Shown here piece by piece: positions 25,765 to 33,659 of a stretch of DNA of 64,000 nt. The notes below the pieces were generated by a model. The model searched no databases. It was given only the letters and a program-made list of their open reading frames with translations, and was not told the origin of the DNA. Source of the DNA: an uncultured Clostridia bacterium (GTDB lineage Bacteria > Bacillota > Clostridia > Saccharofermentanales > Saccharofermentanaceae). The position numbers and the translations under genes are program-made. Within the stretch, counting starts at the first letter, position 1; each line of letters begins with the position of its first letter. The stretch is taken from the NCBI GenBank assembly GCA_947303185.1, contig CAMYXF010000005.1, positions 62,001-126,000 on the forward strand. Reading direction: 5' to 3'.

Positions 25765-26664
25765 ATGTCATCCGACTTACCCCGCGAACAGTTATCGGCA
25801 CTTGTCGCATCATTCATGAGCTACTCCGCAGGACATCTTCCTGACGATGTTAAGCTCCGTTTAGCACAGATGAAAGAGATCGAGAACGAAGGCTTCGCTC
25901 CCGACATCTACAACGTCATGGAAAAGAACATGCAGCTTGCAGATTCTTTGAAGAGACCTTCATGCCAGGACACCGGCATCCCGCAGTTCTTTGCACGTGT
26001 CGGATCGAAGTGGCCCTACATGGACATCATCGAAGATGCTCTTATCGATGCGGTAAAGGAAGCTACAGCTAAGGCGCCTTTGAGACCTAATGCGGTCGAG
26101 GTTTTCGATGAGAAGAACACCGGCAACAACATCGGTACACACAGCCCCTGGATCGATTGGGAGATCGTTAAGGACAGCGATGAATTGGAGCTCTATTTCT
26201 ACATGGCAGGCGGCGGATGCTCACTGCCCGGCTTCTCCAAAGTCCTCATGCCTCTTGAAGGATACGAAGGCATCGCAAAGGCTGTTTTCGAGCAGATGAC
26301 AACATATGGCGTAAATGCCTGCCCTCCCTGCCTCGTCGGCATCGGTATCGCAGGTTCTTCCGAAGTTGCTGCAAAACTCTCTAAGAAGGCACTCTTGAGA
26401 CAGGTCGGTTCACATAACCCGAACCCCAAGGCAGCTGAGATGGAAAAACTTTTGGAAGACGGCCTCAATTCGATCGGCTTAGGCCCCGGCGGATTCGGCG
26501 GCAAGCTCTCCGTAATGGGCGTAAACATCGAGCAGGCTTCAAGACACCCCGCAACACTCGCGATGGGAATGTCCACCGCATGCTGGGCACACAGAAGAGC
26601 AGGCATTAAGATCAAGCCTGACTTCACCTACGATTTCTTCACACACAAGGGGGCAGTCTTATGA
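25765..26664 (+). CDS. Class I fumarate hydratase, alpha subunit
   Basis: A 299-residue iron-sulfur hydro-lyase subunit. Cysteines in SCQDTGIPQFF (near residue 63), GGGCSLPGF (near 152) and NACPPCLVGIG (near 190) supply the [4Fe-4S] ligands and lie in the family-conserved blocks. It interconverts fumarate and malate with the beta subunit. The two-subunit, oxygen-sensitive form is usual in anaerobes. Tartrate dehydratase alpha is a close alternative. An ACGGAGG site precedes the ATG, and the beta subunit overlaps the end by four bases. Confidence 0.92.
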   Translation: MSSDLPREQLSALVASFMSYSAGHLPDDVKLRLAQMKEIENEGFAPDIYNVMEKNMQLADSLKRPSCQDTGIPQFFARVGSKWPYMDIIEDALIDAVKEATAKAPLRPNAVEVFDEKNTGNNIGTHSPWIDWEIVKDSDELELYFYMAGGGCSLPGFSKVLMPLEGYEGIAKAVFEQMTTYGVNACPPCLVGIGIAGSSEVAAKLSKKALLRQVGSHNPNPKAAEMEKLLEDGLNSIGLGPGGFGGKLSVMGVNIEQASRHPATLAMGMSTACWAHRRAGIKIKPDFTYDFFTHKGAVL

Positions 26665-27284
26665 GCACATTCGAATTCAAAACACCCGTATCAGACGAAG
26701 ATATCAAGAAGGTTCACATCGGTGACGTCATCTATCTTACAGGCGACATCGTAACAGGAAGAGACGATGTACATCACAGAGTCGTTATCTCCGGCAAGGA
26801 ACCTCCGGTAGACCTCAAGGGCAAGGCTATCTTCCACGCCGGTCCCATCATGAAGAAGATCTCCGCTGAAGGCGAACCCGACAAGTACAAGGTAATCAGC
26901 GTCGGCCCCACAACATCCATGCGTATGGAAAAGGCACAGGCTGAATTCCTCGAAAAGACAGGCGTTAAGATCATCATCGGCAAGGGCGGCATGGGTCCCA
27001 AGACAACTCAGGGCTGTGTTGATAACTGTGCTATCCACACCATCTTCCCCGGCGGTTGCGCAGTAGTTGCAGCAGAGGAAGTCGTAGACGTTGAAGGCGT
27101 TGAGTGGCTCGATCTCGGCATGCCCGAAGCTATGTGGAAACTTAATGCAGATAAGTTCGGACCCCTGATCGTATCCATCGATTCATACGGCAACAACCTT
27201 ATCGAGAATAACAAAGTCGACTTCAACACAAAGAGAGAACAAGCTTTAGAGAACCTTAAGGGCAAACTCTCCTACATGGAATAA
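26661..27284 (+). CDS. Class I fumarate hydratase, beta subunit
   Basis: A 207-residue swivelling-domain subunit. Family motifs include GDVIYLTGDIVTGRDDVHHR and IIGKGGMGPKTT, followed by CVDNCAI and FPGGCAVVAAE. It pairs with the alpha subunit to make active fumarase. Translation is coupled to the alpha gene through an ATGA overlap with AAGGGGG just upstream. Tartrate dehydratase beta is the alternative; fumarase is more likely without tartrate genes nearby. Confidence 0.92.
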   Translation: MSTFEFKTPVSDEDIKKVHIGDVIYLTGDIVTGRDDVHHRVVISGKEPPVDLKGKAIFHAGPIMKKISAEGEPDKYKVISVGPTTSMRMEKAQAEFLEKTGVKIIIGKGGMGPKTTQGCVDNCAIHTIFPGGCAVVAAEEVVDVEGVEWLDLGMPEAMWKLNADKFGPLIVSIDSYGNNLIENNKVDFNTKREQALENLKGKLSYME

Positions 27285-27997
27285 TGAAGAAAGACTTAAC
27301 TTCTTTTGCACCTTATCCCGACTTAAAAGCGCTCTCGAAAGAGGGCGTTAAGTTGCTAATATTCGATCTCGACGGAACGCTCCTCGATTCCATGACCGTA
27401 TGGCACGATGTCGATAAGGAATTCCTGGGACGCTACGGTTATGAAGTAACTCCCGAATATACCGATGTGGTAAAGCGCGCAACGATTGAAGATGCCGCAA
27501 GATATACCCAGACAAAGTACAGGATCCCCCTCACATGGCAGGAAATAGTAGACGCCTGGGAGTCAATGGTATACGGCTTTTACAGGTCTGAAGTGTGCCT
27601 CAAAAAAGGAGCTAAAGAATATCTTGATGAAGCAAAGAGACTCGGCTTTTCTTTATGCGTAACGACTGCTCTGTCGCGCAGAAATGCCGAAGCTTCACTG
27701 GTCCACACCGGTGTAAGAAACATGTTTGATTTTGTAATCACGTTAGAAGATCTCGGCAATAAGATCGATAAGACTTCGCCCGACATTTTCCTTCGTGCGA
27801 CCGATTATATTTCCGCTCCGGGAATTGTCGTAACGCCTGACAAGGCTGTTGTTTTCGACGACGTTCCGCAGGCTATGAAGGGCGCTAAGGCAGGCGGCTT
27901 TAGAACTTGTGCGGTATATGACAACATCGGCTGCGGAGGTCCCGATGGTTGGGAGAGCTTCGCAGCCGGTTGTGATTTTTCTGTATATGAATTCTGA
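27284..27997 (+). CDS. HAD superfamily hydrolase (phosphoglycolate phosphatase-like)
   Basis: A 237-residue cytoplasmic HAD phosphatase of subfamily IA. Motif I is LIFDLDGTLLDS near residue 25, motif II is the T in CVTTALS, the lysine lies in the KIDKTSPDIF block, and motif IV is VVFDDVPQAM. A helical cap with KRATIEDAA lies between motifs I and II. Its start codon shares the last base of the fumarase beta stop (TAATG), so the two are co-translated. The substrate is unknown; it could be a metabolite-repair enzyme linked to central carbon metabolism. Confidence 0.85.
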   Translation: MKKDLTSFAPYPDLKALSKEGVKLLIFDLDGTLLDSMTVWHDVDKEFLGRYGYEVTPEYTDVVKRATIEDAARYTQTKYRIPLTWQEIVDAWESMVYGFYRSEVCLKKGAKEYLDEAKRLGFSLCVTTALSRRNAEASLVHTGVRNMFDFVITLEDLGNKIDKTSPDIFLRATDYISAPGIVVTPDKAVVFDDVPQAMKGAKAGGFRTCAVYDNIGCGGPDGWESFAAGCDFSVYEF

Positions 27998-28105
27998 ACT
28001 TGTTTCTTATTCCAATATATATTTAACCCGTTATTCCTAAATATCCTTAATCTACGGCCGTTACTCAGATTCCATTACAGATATATTATCTATGCTGTTA
28101 TAGGA

Positions 28106-29257
28106 TTAGTCTTTTGCTGATTCTTTTTTGTCTTCCTTCTTGTCCTCCTTTGTCTCTTTTTTATCTTCAGATTTCTTCTCTTCAGATTTCTTCTCTTCGG
28201 ATTTCTTTTCTTCGATCTTTTCAGCTTCCTTAGCTGCGAGCGCCTTTGCTCTTCTGGCTCTTCTCTTCTTAATAGATACTTTGACGATAATGAGAACGAT
28301 GACACCGATAACGATCATTACGACGATACCGGGAATGCATGCGATGAGTCCCAGAAGTGCGTTCTGGAAGAACTTAACTGTGTTTTCCCATGTCTGCTTG
28401 AACTGGTTGGAAACCTTCTCGCCGTATGTAACTACATGGGGTTCTTCTACTTCTTTTTCTTCGAGAACTTCATTGAGTGTGAGTGTAAGTGTCGCATACT
28501 CGACCTGGTTCTCAAGAACTCTTACTCTGGACTCTGCGCTCTCGATCTGGTATCTGACATCTGTAAGTCTGTTCTGAAGAACGATGATGGTGTCGAGATC
28601 TTCTGCCTGTGAAAGGAGTGTAAGAAGCTGGTCATACTCAACTCTAAGGGACTCGATTCTGGCCTTTGTATCAACGTATTCAAGTGTTACGTCTGTTGTG
28701 TTTTCATTGGAAGCTGTTACTGTGCAGTTTGAGCCGACTGCTTCAATAAGTGAGTCGAGCTTGTCTGCAGGAACGCGTACAGTATATGAACCTGAACGGA
28801 GATCCTTGTTGTTGCCTGTGCCGTGCATTGAAGAATATTCAATGTATCCGCCGCACTCTCTTACGCGGCTCTCAAGGTCAGCTGCAACCTGGTTATAGTT
28901 TGTTGTCTCAGCAGTGATCATGACTGTTCTTATGAGAAGTCTTCCCTGCGACGGATCTACATTAACACCGGGATCGTCAGGTGAAGCCGTAACCGGGCTG
29001 CCGCTCATGTTTGTGGTAAAAGCAACTTCATCTGCAAATTCAGCTTCTGCCGCAAAATCCATATTGGCTGTAGCGCCCTTATTACTTGAGCCTAAGTCGT
29101 AGTAAACACCTTCGGAAACTGCAACGCCGTCATTATGTGTTCTGATCTGCGCGCCTGCTGCACTTGCTTTGTTTAAGAATGAACCGAAGATCGAGAATGC
29201 TGCGATATTAAGAACCACCGCTCCGGTTACTATTCCGATAATTGCGCCCTTTTTCAT
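28106..29257 (-). CDS. DUF4349 domain membrane-anchored protein
   Basis: A 383-residue protein. An N-terminal hydrophobic segment (residues 4-24) acts as signal or anchor. A DUF4349 domain follows, residues about 100-300, with LLIRTVMITAETTNY, YTVRVPADKLDSLI and a coiled-coil stretch (YVDTKARIESLRVEYDQLL to RVLENQVEYATLTLTL). A membrane helix lies near residues 303-328. The C-terminal tail is built from repeated EEKKSEEKKS-type units, charged and cytoplasmic. The start at 29,257 is chosen because GGAGGA lies eight bases upstream; the longer frame would begin inside that site. Function is unknown; relatives are often linked to envelope stress. Confidence 0.85.
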   Translation of the reverse strand: MKKGAIIGIVTGAVVLNIAAFSIFGSFLNKASAAGAQIRTHNDGVAVSEGVYYDLGSSNKGATANMDFAAEAEFADEVAFTTNMSGSPVTASPDDPGVNVDPSQGRLLIRTVMITAETTNYNQVAADLESRVRECGGYIEYSSMHGTGNNKDLRSGSYTVRVPADKLDSLIEAVGSNCTVTASNENTTDVTLEYVDTKARIESLRVEYDQLLTLLSQAEDLDTIIVLQNRLTDVRYQIESAESRVRVLENQVEYATLTLTLNEVLEEKEVEEPHVVTYGEKVSNQFKQTWENTVKFFQNALLGLIACIPGIVVMIVIGVIVLIIVKVSIKKRRARRAKALAAKEAEKIEEKKSEEKKSEEKKSEDKKETKEDKKEDKKESAKD

Positions 29258-29275
29258 AATTCTATCCTCCATACC

Positions 29276-29293
29276 AGACGGGCTATGCCGTCT
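29276..29293 (-). promoter_or_regulatory. Hairpin in the leader of the DUF4349 gene
   Basis: AGACGG (29276-29281) and CCGTCT (29288-29293) form a perfect 6-bp stem around GCTATG, about 20 bases upstream of the start codon. It could be an operator or an mRNA-stabilising stem. Confidence 0.35.
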
Positions 29294-29387
29294 TCTGTGT
29301 TGTTACCATAAATACAGATGCGCTCCCGGAAATGTTGCAGACTATTTTTGTTTTGCGAAATTTCCCCGAGAATATATACTTATCCCT

Positions 29388-30479
29388 ATGAACATCTCGA
29401 AAACAAAATCTGACCTCTGGGAATATCTTGCAAGTGAACACCGCCCCATTGCCCTCTACGGCACCGGCGACGGAGCAGACAAGATAATTACCGTCCTTGA
29501 GCGCAAAGGCTTAAAAGACCTCATCGCCGCCGTTTTTGCGAGCGACGGTTTTGTCAGGGACAGGATGTTCCACGAATATAAAGTCATATCGTATTCCTCC
29601 TGCTGTGAGAAGCTCGCCGGCCAGGATTTCATCGTGCTCGTATGCTTCGGTTCATCACGCCCTGAAGTGCTTGAGATGGTCTCTAAAATCGCATCTGAAA
29701 GAGAACTTTACGTTCCTGATGTTCCCGTCTACGGTGACATATTATTCAACCGTGAATTCTATGAATCAAATAAAGATTCGATAGAAGATGTTTACTCAAA
29801 ACTTGCAGATGAGAATTCCAAAAAGTGCTACGAAGATTACATCAACTACAAGCTCACGGGAGACATCTCATATCTTGAAAATTCAGAGTCTGATACTGAT
29901 GAAGAATTCAGACTTTTAGACCAGATCAAACCCGGATGCTTTATCGATCTCGGCGCTTACTATGGTGATACATTGATGCGTTATCTCAGTAAGTATCCGT
30001 ATCTTAAAAAGGCTGTAGCATTAGAGCCTGAACGCCATTCATTTGCCAAGCTCAAAGCATGCGCCGAAGACTTGGAAGCTGAAGAATTCGACGTCACCTG
30101 CATCAATGCTCTTATCGGAGACAAGGTCGGAACAGAACTTGTATCCACAGCAAGAGGCAGAGGAACGAGGGCTTTGCAGAACAGCAATGTCGAATTGAAG
30201 AATACTCGCGAGATAGACGTAATTACAGTTGATTCGCTTAAGCTTGATAACGTGAGCTTCATCAAGTTCGATGTCGAAGGTTCTGAACTTGCAGCGATCG
30301 AAGGCGCAAAAGAAACGATTGAAAAGTGCCGTCCCGTACTGAAGATCGCATGCTATCACAGAAGCGAAGACGTGTTCACTCTGGTACAGAAAGTACTTGA
30401 GATAAGAAACGATTATAAGGTATACATGATCCACACAAGGTGCATTCCCGGATGGGACACTGACTTCTATTTAGTCTGA
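29388..30479 (+). CDS. FkbM family methyltransferase
   Basis: A 363-residue protein with an N-terminal Rossmann-like sensor segment (IALYGTGDGADKI near residue 21) and a C-terminal FkbM methyltransferase domain. That domain has the SAM-binding FIDLGAYYGDTLMRY near residue 185 and VSFIKFDVEGSELAAIEGA near residue 290. Such proteins often methylate glycan or nucleotide-sugar hydroxyls. The start at 29,388 is preferred because an upstream extension would run backwards over the DUF4349 gene. The ribosome binding site is weak. The phosphoesterase gene follows by 12 bases. Confidence 0.85.
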   Translation: MNISKTKSDLWEYLASEHRPIALYGTGDGADKIITVLERKGLKDLIAAVFASDGFVRDRMFHEYKVISYSSCCEKLAGQDFIVLVCFGSSRPEVLEMVSKIASERELYVPDVPVYGDILFNREFYESNKDSIEDVYSKLADENSKKCYEDYINYKLTGDISYLENSESDTDEEFRLLDQIKPGCFIDLGAYYGDTLMRYLSKYPYLKKAVALEPERHSFAKLKACAEDLEAEEFDVTCINALIGDKVGTELVSTARGRGTRALQNSNVELKNTREIDVITVDSLKLDNVSFIKFDVEGSELAAIEGAKETIEKCRPVLKIACYHRSEDVFTLVQKVLEIRNDYKVYMIHTRCIPGWDTDFYLV

Positions 30480-30491
30480 TAAGGAAACGCA

Positions 30492-31043
30492 ATGAAGATA
30501 CTGATCGTAAGTGATTCGCACGGAACTACAGGGCCTCTCAGAACGGCCATTATGAAAGAGACACCCGACATGCTTATCCACCTGGGTGACTCAGAATATC
30601 CCCAGGCTGAGATCGCGAAATGGGCAGGTGCTCCCAAGACTGCATGCATCTTTGTTAAGGGCAACTGCGACACATACACGTTCGATCCTTCACTCGTCAG
30701 AAACGAAGCTGTATTCACACTCAACGGACATAAGATATACTGCGCGCACGGACACCGCCAGCGCGTTAATTACGGCCTCCTGACGCTGTCTCTCACGGCT
30801 CAGGAACAGGGATGCGACATCTGCATGTTCGGCCACACCCACGTCCCCTACGACAGCTTCGGTGACGCGATATCAGACTTCAACAGATACTACGAATCAG
30901 GCTTCGGAACACCCTCAGGTCCGCGCATTCTGAACCCCGGTTCTATCGCAATACCCAGAGGCGGCTCAAAGCGCGGTTATATGGTTATGGAAATGGAAGA
31001 TGACGGCAGGTACGAAGTTTACTACCGCACTGTTGAGTTCTAA
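30492..31043 (+). CDS. YfcE/MJ0936-type metallophosphoesterase
   Basis: A 183-residue single-domain phosphodiesterase. The metal-binding motifs appear in order: VSDSHG (7-12), LGDSE (near 35), KGNCD (near 56), CAHGH (near 82) and FGHTHVP (near 115). It probably hydrolyses small phosphodiesters in the cytoplasm, as YfcE does on model substrates; the natural substrate is unknown. An AAGGAAA site precedes the ATG, and it forms a two-gene unit with the FkbM methyltransferase. Confidence 0.9.
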   Translation: MKILIVSDSHGTTGPLRTAIMKETPDMLIHLGDSEYPQAEIAKWAGAPKTACIFVKGNCDTYTFDPSLVRNEAVFTLNGHKIYCAHGHRQRVNYGLLTLSLTAQEQGCDICMFGHTHVPYDSFGDAISDFNRYYESGFGTPSGPRILNPGSIAIPRGGSKRGYMVMEMEDDGRYEVYYRTVEF

Positions 31044-31101
31044 AAATTTTTCTAATCACTACAATTCCACATAGAAAAAACTCTAATTTCTTGCAGGTTT
31101 C

Positions 31102-31256
31102 TTGTCGGCTTTTCAGAGGTTTTCGTCCCCAAAACCGGCAAACTTCAATGCTATCGAACATTCCTTACGGGTGGTTGTATTGAAAGCTTGTAGGAAACCT
31201 TGTCAGTTCTTTGTCGGTCGTTGTCGGTCACACGCCAAATTTCACGCTACCGACAA
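31102..31256. repeat. Loose hairpin array with TTGTCGG arms (array A)
   Basis: TTGTCGG (31102-31108) pairs with CCGGCAA (31135-31141) with one G-T pair and a further TTTT/AAAA extension across a bulge. TTGTCGGT (31221-31228) pairs perfectly with ACCGACAA (31249-31256) over 20 bases. Extra single copies lie at 31,212 and, inverted, at 31,378. The region lies between convergent genes. It resembles arrays B and C in arm length and T-rich loops but is less regular. Confidence 0.55.
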
Positions 31257-31282
31257 GACATAACAAATATTCCGATCAAATT

Positions 31283-31364
31283 AGGAGAAAAATCTCTGAA
31301 AACCTGCACAGTCCTGCTTCATATCTTACAAAGCTTACAAAAATTCAGAGAAAAACCTTTGAAA
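31283..31364. repeat. Short imperfect direct and inverted repeats, A-rich
   Basis: Two A-rich units of about 21 bases (from about 31,283 and from about 31,347) read GAGAAAAATCTCTGAAAACC and, with three changes, GAGAAAAACCTTTGAAAAAC. They include an inverted pair TCTCTGAA (31293-31300) and TTCAGAGA (31344-31351). No gene is recognised here. Confidence 0.4.
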
Positions 31365-31422
31365 AACCCTGAAAAAACCGACAATAAATTAGGCTTCCGG
31401 GACAATGTTTTAAGAACGAGGT

Positions 31423-31682
31423 AGCACCTGACGGCCTCGCCGTCAAGGAACCGGCAATGCCTCACCTGCGGTGTCCTTGACTGCTCGCCTTTACAGGTGC
31501 TGAATAAGTGTTCAAGAGGTCGGTTCCCGACCGTGCATCTTAAGATGCCGTTCTTTATGAATATCGCTGATGATCGCAACCGGCCTGAACACCCAAAACA
31601 GATCAGACAAATGCAGTCAAGGCCGCAAGCATTCGTCAGAATGTGCCGTAAGGCAGCCTTGACGGCTAAAAGGCTGATCTGT
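31423..31682. ncRNA. Candidate structured RNA or palindromic element: three self-complementary modules
   Basis: Three adjacent modules of 79, 85 and 85 bases each close on themselves. Module 1: AGCACCTG (31423) with CAGGTGCT (31494), inside it GTCAAGGA (31442) with TCCTTGAC (31474), and an apical CACC/GGTG. Module 2: GTGTTCA (31508) with TGAACAC (31586), inside it GGTCGG/CCGACC and the palindrome GCATCTTAAGATGC. Module 3: ACAGATCAG (31598) with CTGATCTGT (31674), inside it GTCAAGGC (31616) with GCCTTGAC (31656), and an apical CATTC/GAATG. Modules 1 and 3 share topology and differ by a paired substitution in the inner stem. No known RNA family was recognised; strand is undecided. Confidence 0.5.
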
Positions 31683-31745
31683 ACAAAGACTATGGCAGGT
31701 TGCGATAGATTAATCCCACTGAATTACAAGGATCTGTTATTCGCG

Positions 31746-33644
31746 CTATTTATCCATATTCGCGATTACATGCAAAACGATATGGAATATTCTCGTAATG
31801 CCGCCTGAGCAGTCACTCTTTTCGACGGCATTGCTGATAAGCATCGGATTATCCGTACCGATTACATCGACGTCACAACTGACGAGATACTGTACGGTAT
31901 CGTCGTTATCGACTGTCCAGCAGAATACCTTCTTGCCCTGCGCATGCATGTCGCGCACAAGCTCAGGCGTGATGTAAGACTCTTCGATCGAGATATTATC
32001 AGAACACTCAAGGTGCTCAAGATCACCAAGGCCTACTACGACACAGTATGCTTTCGTGATCGTCGGGTCGAGTTCGTTTACGCGCTGCAGGCGGCTCAGA
32101 TCCTGGGCGATTACCATGACGTTATCGTGCATGCCGGTATCGTTAATTACCTGAAGGACATTCTCTTCGAAGTTCACATCGTCAGCGTGGCCCTTAAGCT
32201 CAACCTGGACGTGCATGTCGTTTTCCTTAGCAAAGAGAAGGACTTCGGCAAGTGTCGGAACTACTACATGCTCGTAGTTGCCGGGCATCCATGAACCGAA
32301 CTCGCATGCGGTAAGTTCTTCGTATGTGTGATCGTGAATTGAAAGATTCACTCCCGTTACTCTCTTGATCGTTGAATCGTGGTTGCAGATGATGACGCCG
32401 TCTGATGTCTGGTGTACGTCAAGTTCGATCCACTCCAGGTTCTCGCTTGCCGCGAGCTCAAATGCTTCCATCGTATTCTCAGGCGCATTTACGTTGTCGC
32501 CGCGGTGAGCACAGACCAGAGGCTGGTCAACGGGTTCGAATAAGAATGCATATCTGTTGATCCAGTAAACACTGGTTACGGATGAGAATACTGCAAGAAC
32601 GATAAGGAAAGCGATGACGCCCTTCCAGGATGTCTTTTTCGCTTTGAACGTATCCTTGGACAAAGTAAGGAGCATGTCCCTCTCATCAACGTAACGGTAG
32701 AACAAAACAGCAAGAGCGGCATTATTTACCGCGGGCGAGATAAAGCTCTTGAGGATCTGGCGCAGAAGGTATGTGGACGTGCCGACATTCTCTGCCTTGA
32801 AGATAATGTTCTTGCTGTTACCCAGAAGCATGCTTGTGGCTTCATTCCAGTTGATAACGATGATGGAAGAAATGGAATTGATCGTAAAATTCAGAATGAT
32901 CGTCAAAAGGATCAGCGAGAGAAGTGTCTCCACAAAATGTCCTCTTTCAAGGTGCCTGGATCTCGTGCAGCTCTTAATGAATGAGTCCTTCTGCATTACA
33001 AAGCTGTTGATCGAGAACAGGTATACAGTAAGGATTAATATCAACGCGATATAACCTATCCAGTAAACTACGTTAAGACCTTTGGTGTAGTCGATCGTCT
33101 GGTCAACGAATCCCGGAAGAATAAGCTTAAACGTGGACGTAGCCAGAGGGAAAACCCTTGTCAGCGGGAACAATACAAGAATGAATACGATCAGGAACCA
33201 GTTCTTCGGATGAAGTGCCTTTCTGCAGGCACGGAGTCCTGCCGCAAACATGCTCATGAGATTAGTCGTTCTTCCCGCCTGTCCCATAGAGAAAGCATGG
33301 AGAAGTCCTGCGATCTCAAATAATGACATCAGCGTTACTATGACCGCAAAAATGATCATTAATACGATCGATATCGGATTAAAAAGCACATGGGAAAGAT
33401 TGGCTGGAACGATATATTCGACGCCCGTGACCTTCATCATGAGAGTGATGAGAAGATCCTTCAGAACGGATGTTGCCATTATGGTGAACACCGAGCAGAG
33501 CAGGATAAAGAGCATGACTACTCTGAAGCTCTGCTTGAAAAGGATCCAGATGCCTCTTAAAAAATTCAGAAAACGCTTGAAAAAACGCGTTGTCTGGTCC
33601 TTACACTTTTTGCATATACCTTTGAAAGATAACGTTTCCGGCAT
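31746..33644 (-). CDS. Membrane-anchored glycerophosphodiester phosphodiesterase
   Basis: A 632-residue protein. The N-terminal 360 residues hold about seven or eight membrane segments of the GPDPase_memb type. The C-terminal catalytic domain (about 385-615) has the metal and general-acid motifs VCAHRGDNVNAPENT, WIELDVHQTSDGVII and CNHDST, then VELKG, as in GlpQ/UgpQ. It should cleave glycerophosphodiesters at the membrane, perhaps recycling lipid head groups or teichoic-acid-type polymers. It follows the Na/Pi cotransporter gene by 15 bases, a pairing that suggests linked phosphate metabolism. Confidence 0.9.
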   Translation of the reverse strand: MPETLSFKGICKKCKDQTTRFFKRFLNFLRGIWILFKQSFRVVMLFILLCSVFTIMATSVLKDLLITLMMKVTGVEYIVPANLSHVLFNPISIVLMIIFAVIVTLMSLFEIAGLLHAFSMGQAGRTTNLMSMFAAGLRACRKALHPKNWFLIVFILVLFPLTRVFPLATSTFKLILPGFVDQTIDYTKGLNVVYWIGYIALILILTVYLFSINSFVMQKDSFIKSCTRSRHLERGHFVETLLSLILLTIILNFTINSISSIIVINWNEATSMLLGNSKNIIFKAENVGTSTYLLRQILKSFISPAVNNAALAVLFYRYVDERDMLLTLSKDTFKAKKTSWKGVIAFLIVLAVFSSVTSVYWINRYAFLFEPVDQPLVCAHRGDNVNAPENTMEAFELAASENLEWIELDVHQTSDGVIICNHDSTIKRVTGVNLSIHDHTYEELTACEFGSWMPGNYEHVVVPTLAEVLLFAKENDMHVQVELKGHADDVNFEENVLQVINDTGMHDNVMVIAQDLSRLQRVNELDPTITKAYCVVVGLGDLEHLECSDNISIEESYITPELVRDMHAQGKKVFCWTVDNDDTVQYLVSCDVDVIGTDNPMLISNAVEKSDCSGGITRIFHIVLHVIANMDK

Positions 33645-33659
33645 TCCCCTCGCCTACCC

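Noticed and set aside
28090..28305. A Lys/Arg-rich small protein on the minus strand
   Set aside because: It is a shifted-frame reading of the repetitive EEKKS-coding tail of the DUF4349 gene.
29169..29387. Upstream extension of the FkbM gene by 73 codons
   Set aside because: It runs antisense over the start of the DUF4349 gene, lacks a ribosome binding site, and adds a sequence unlike the family.
31497..31808. A 103-codon + frame and a reverse 86-codon frame (31,319-31,579) across the structured block
   Set aside because: Neither has a ribosome binding site or a recognisable domain, and the first runs into the antisense of the GDPD gene. The nested inverted repeats explain the sequence better than coding does.
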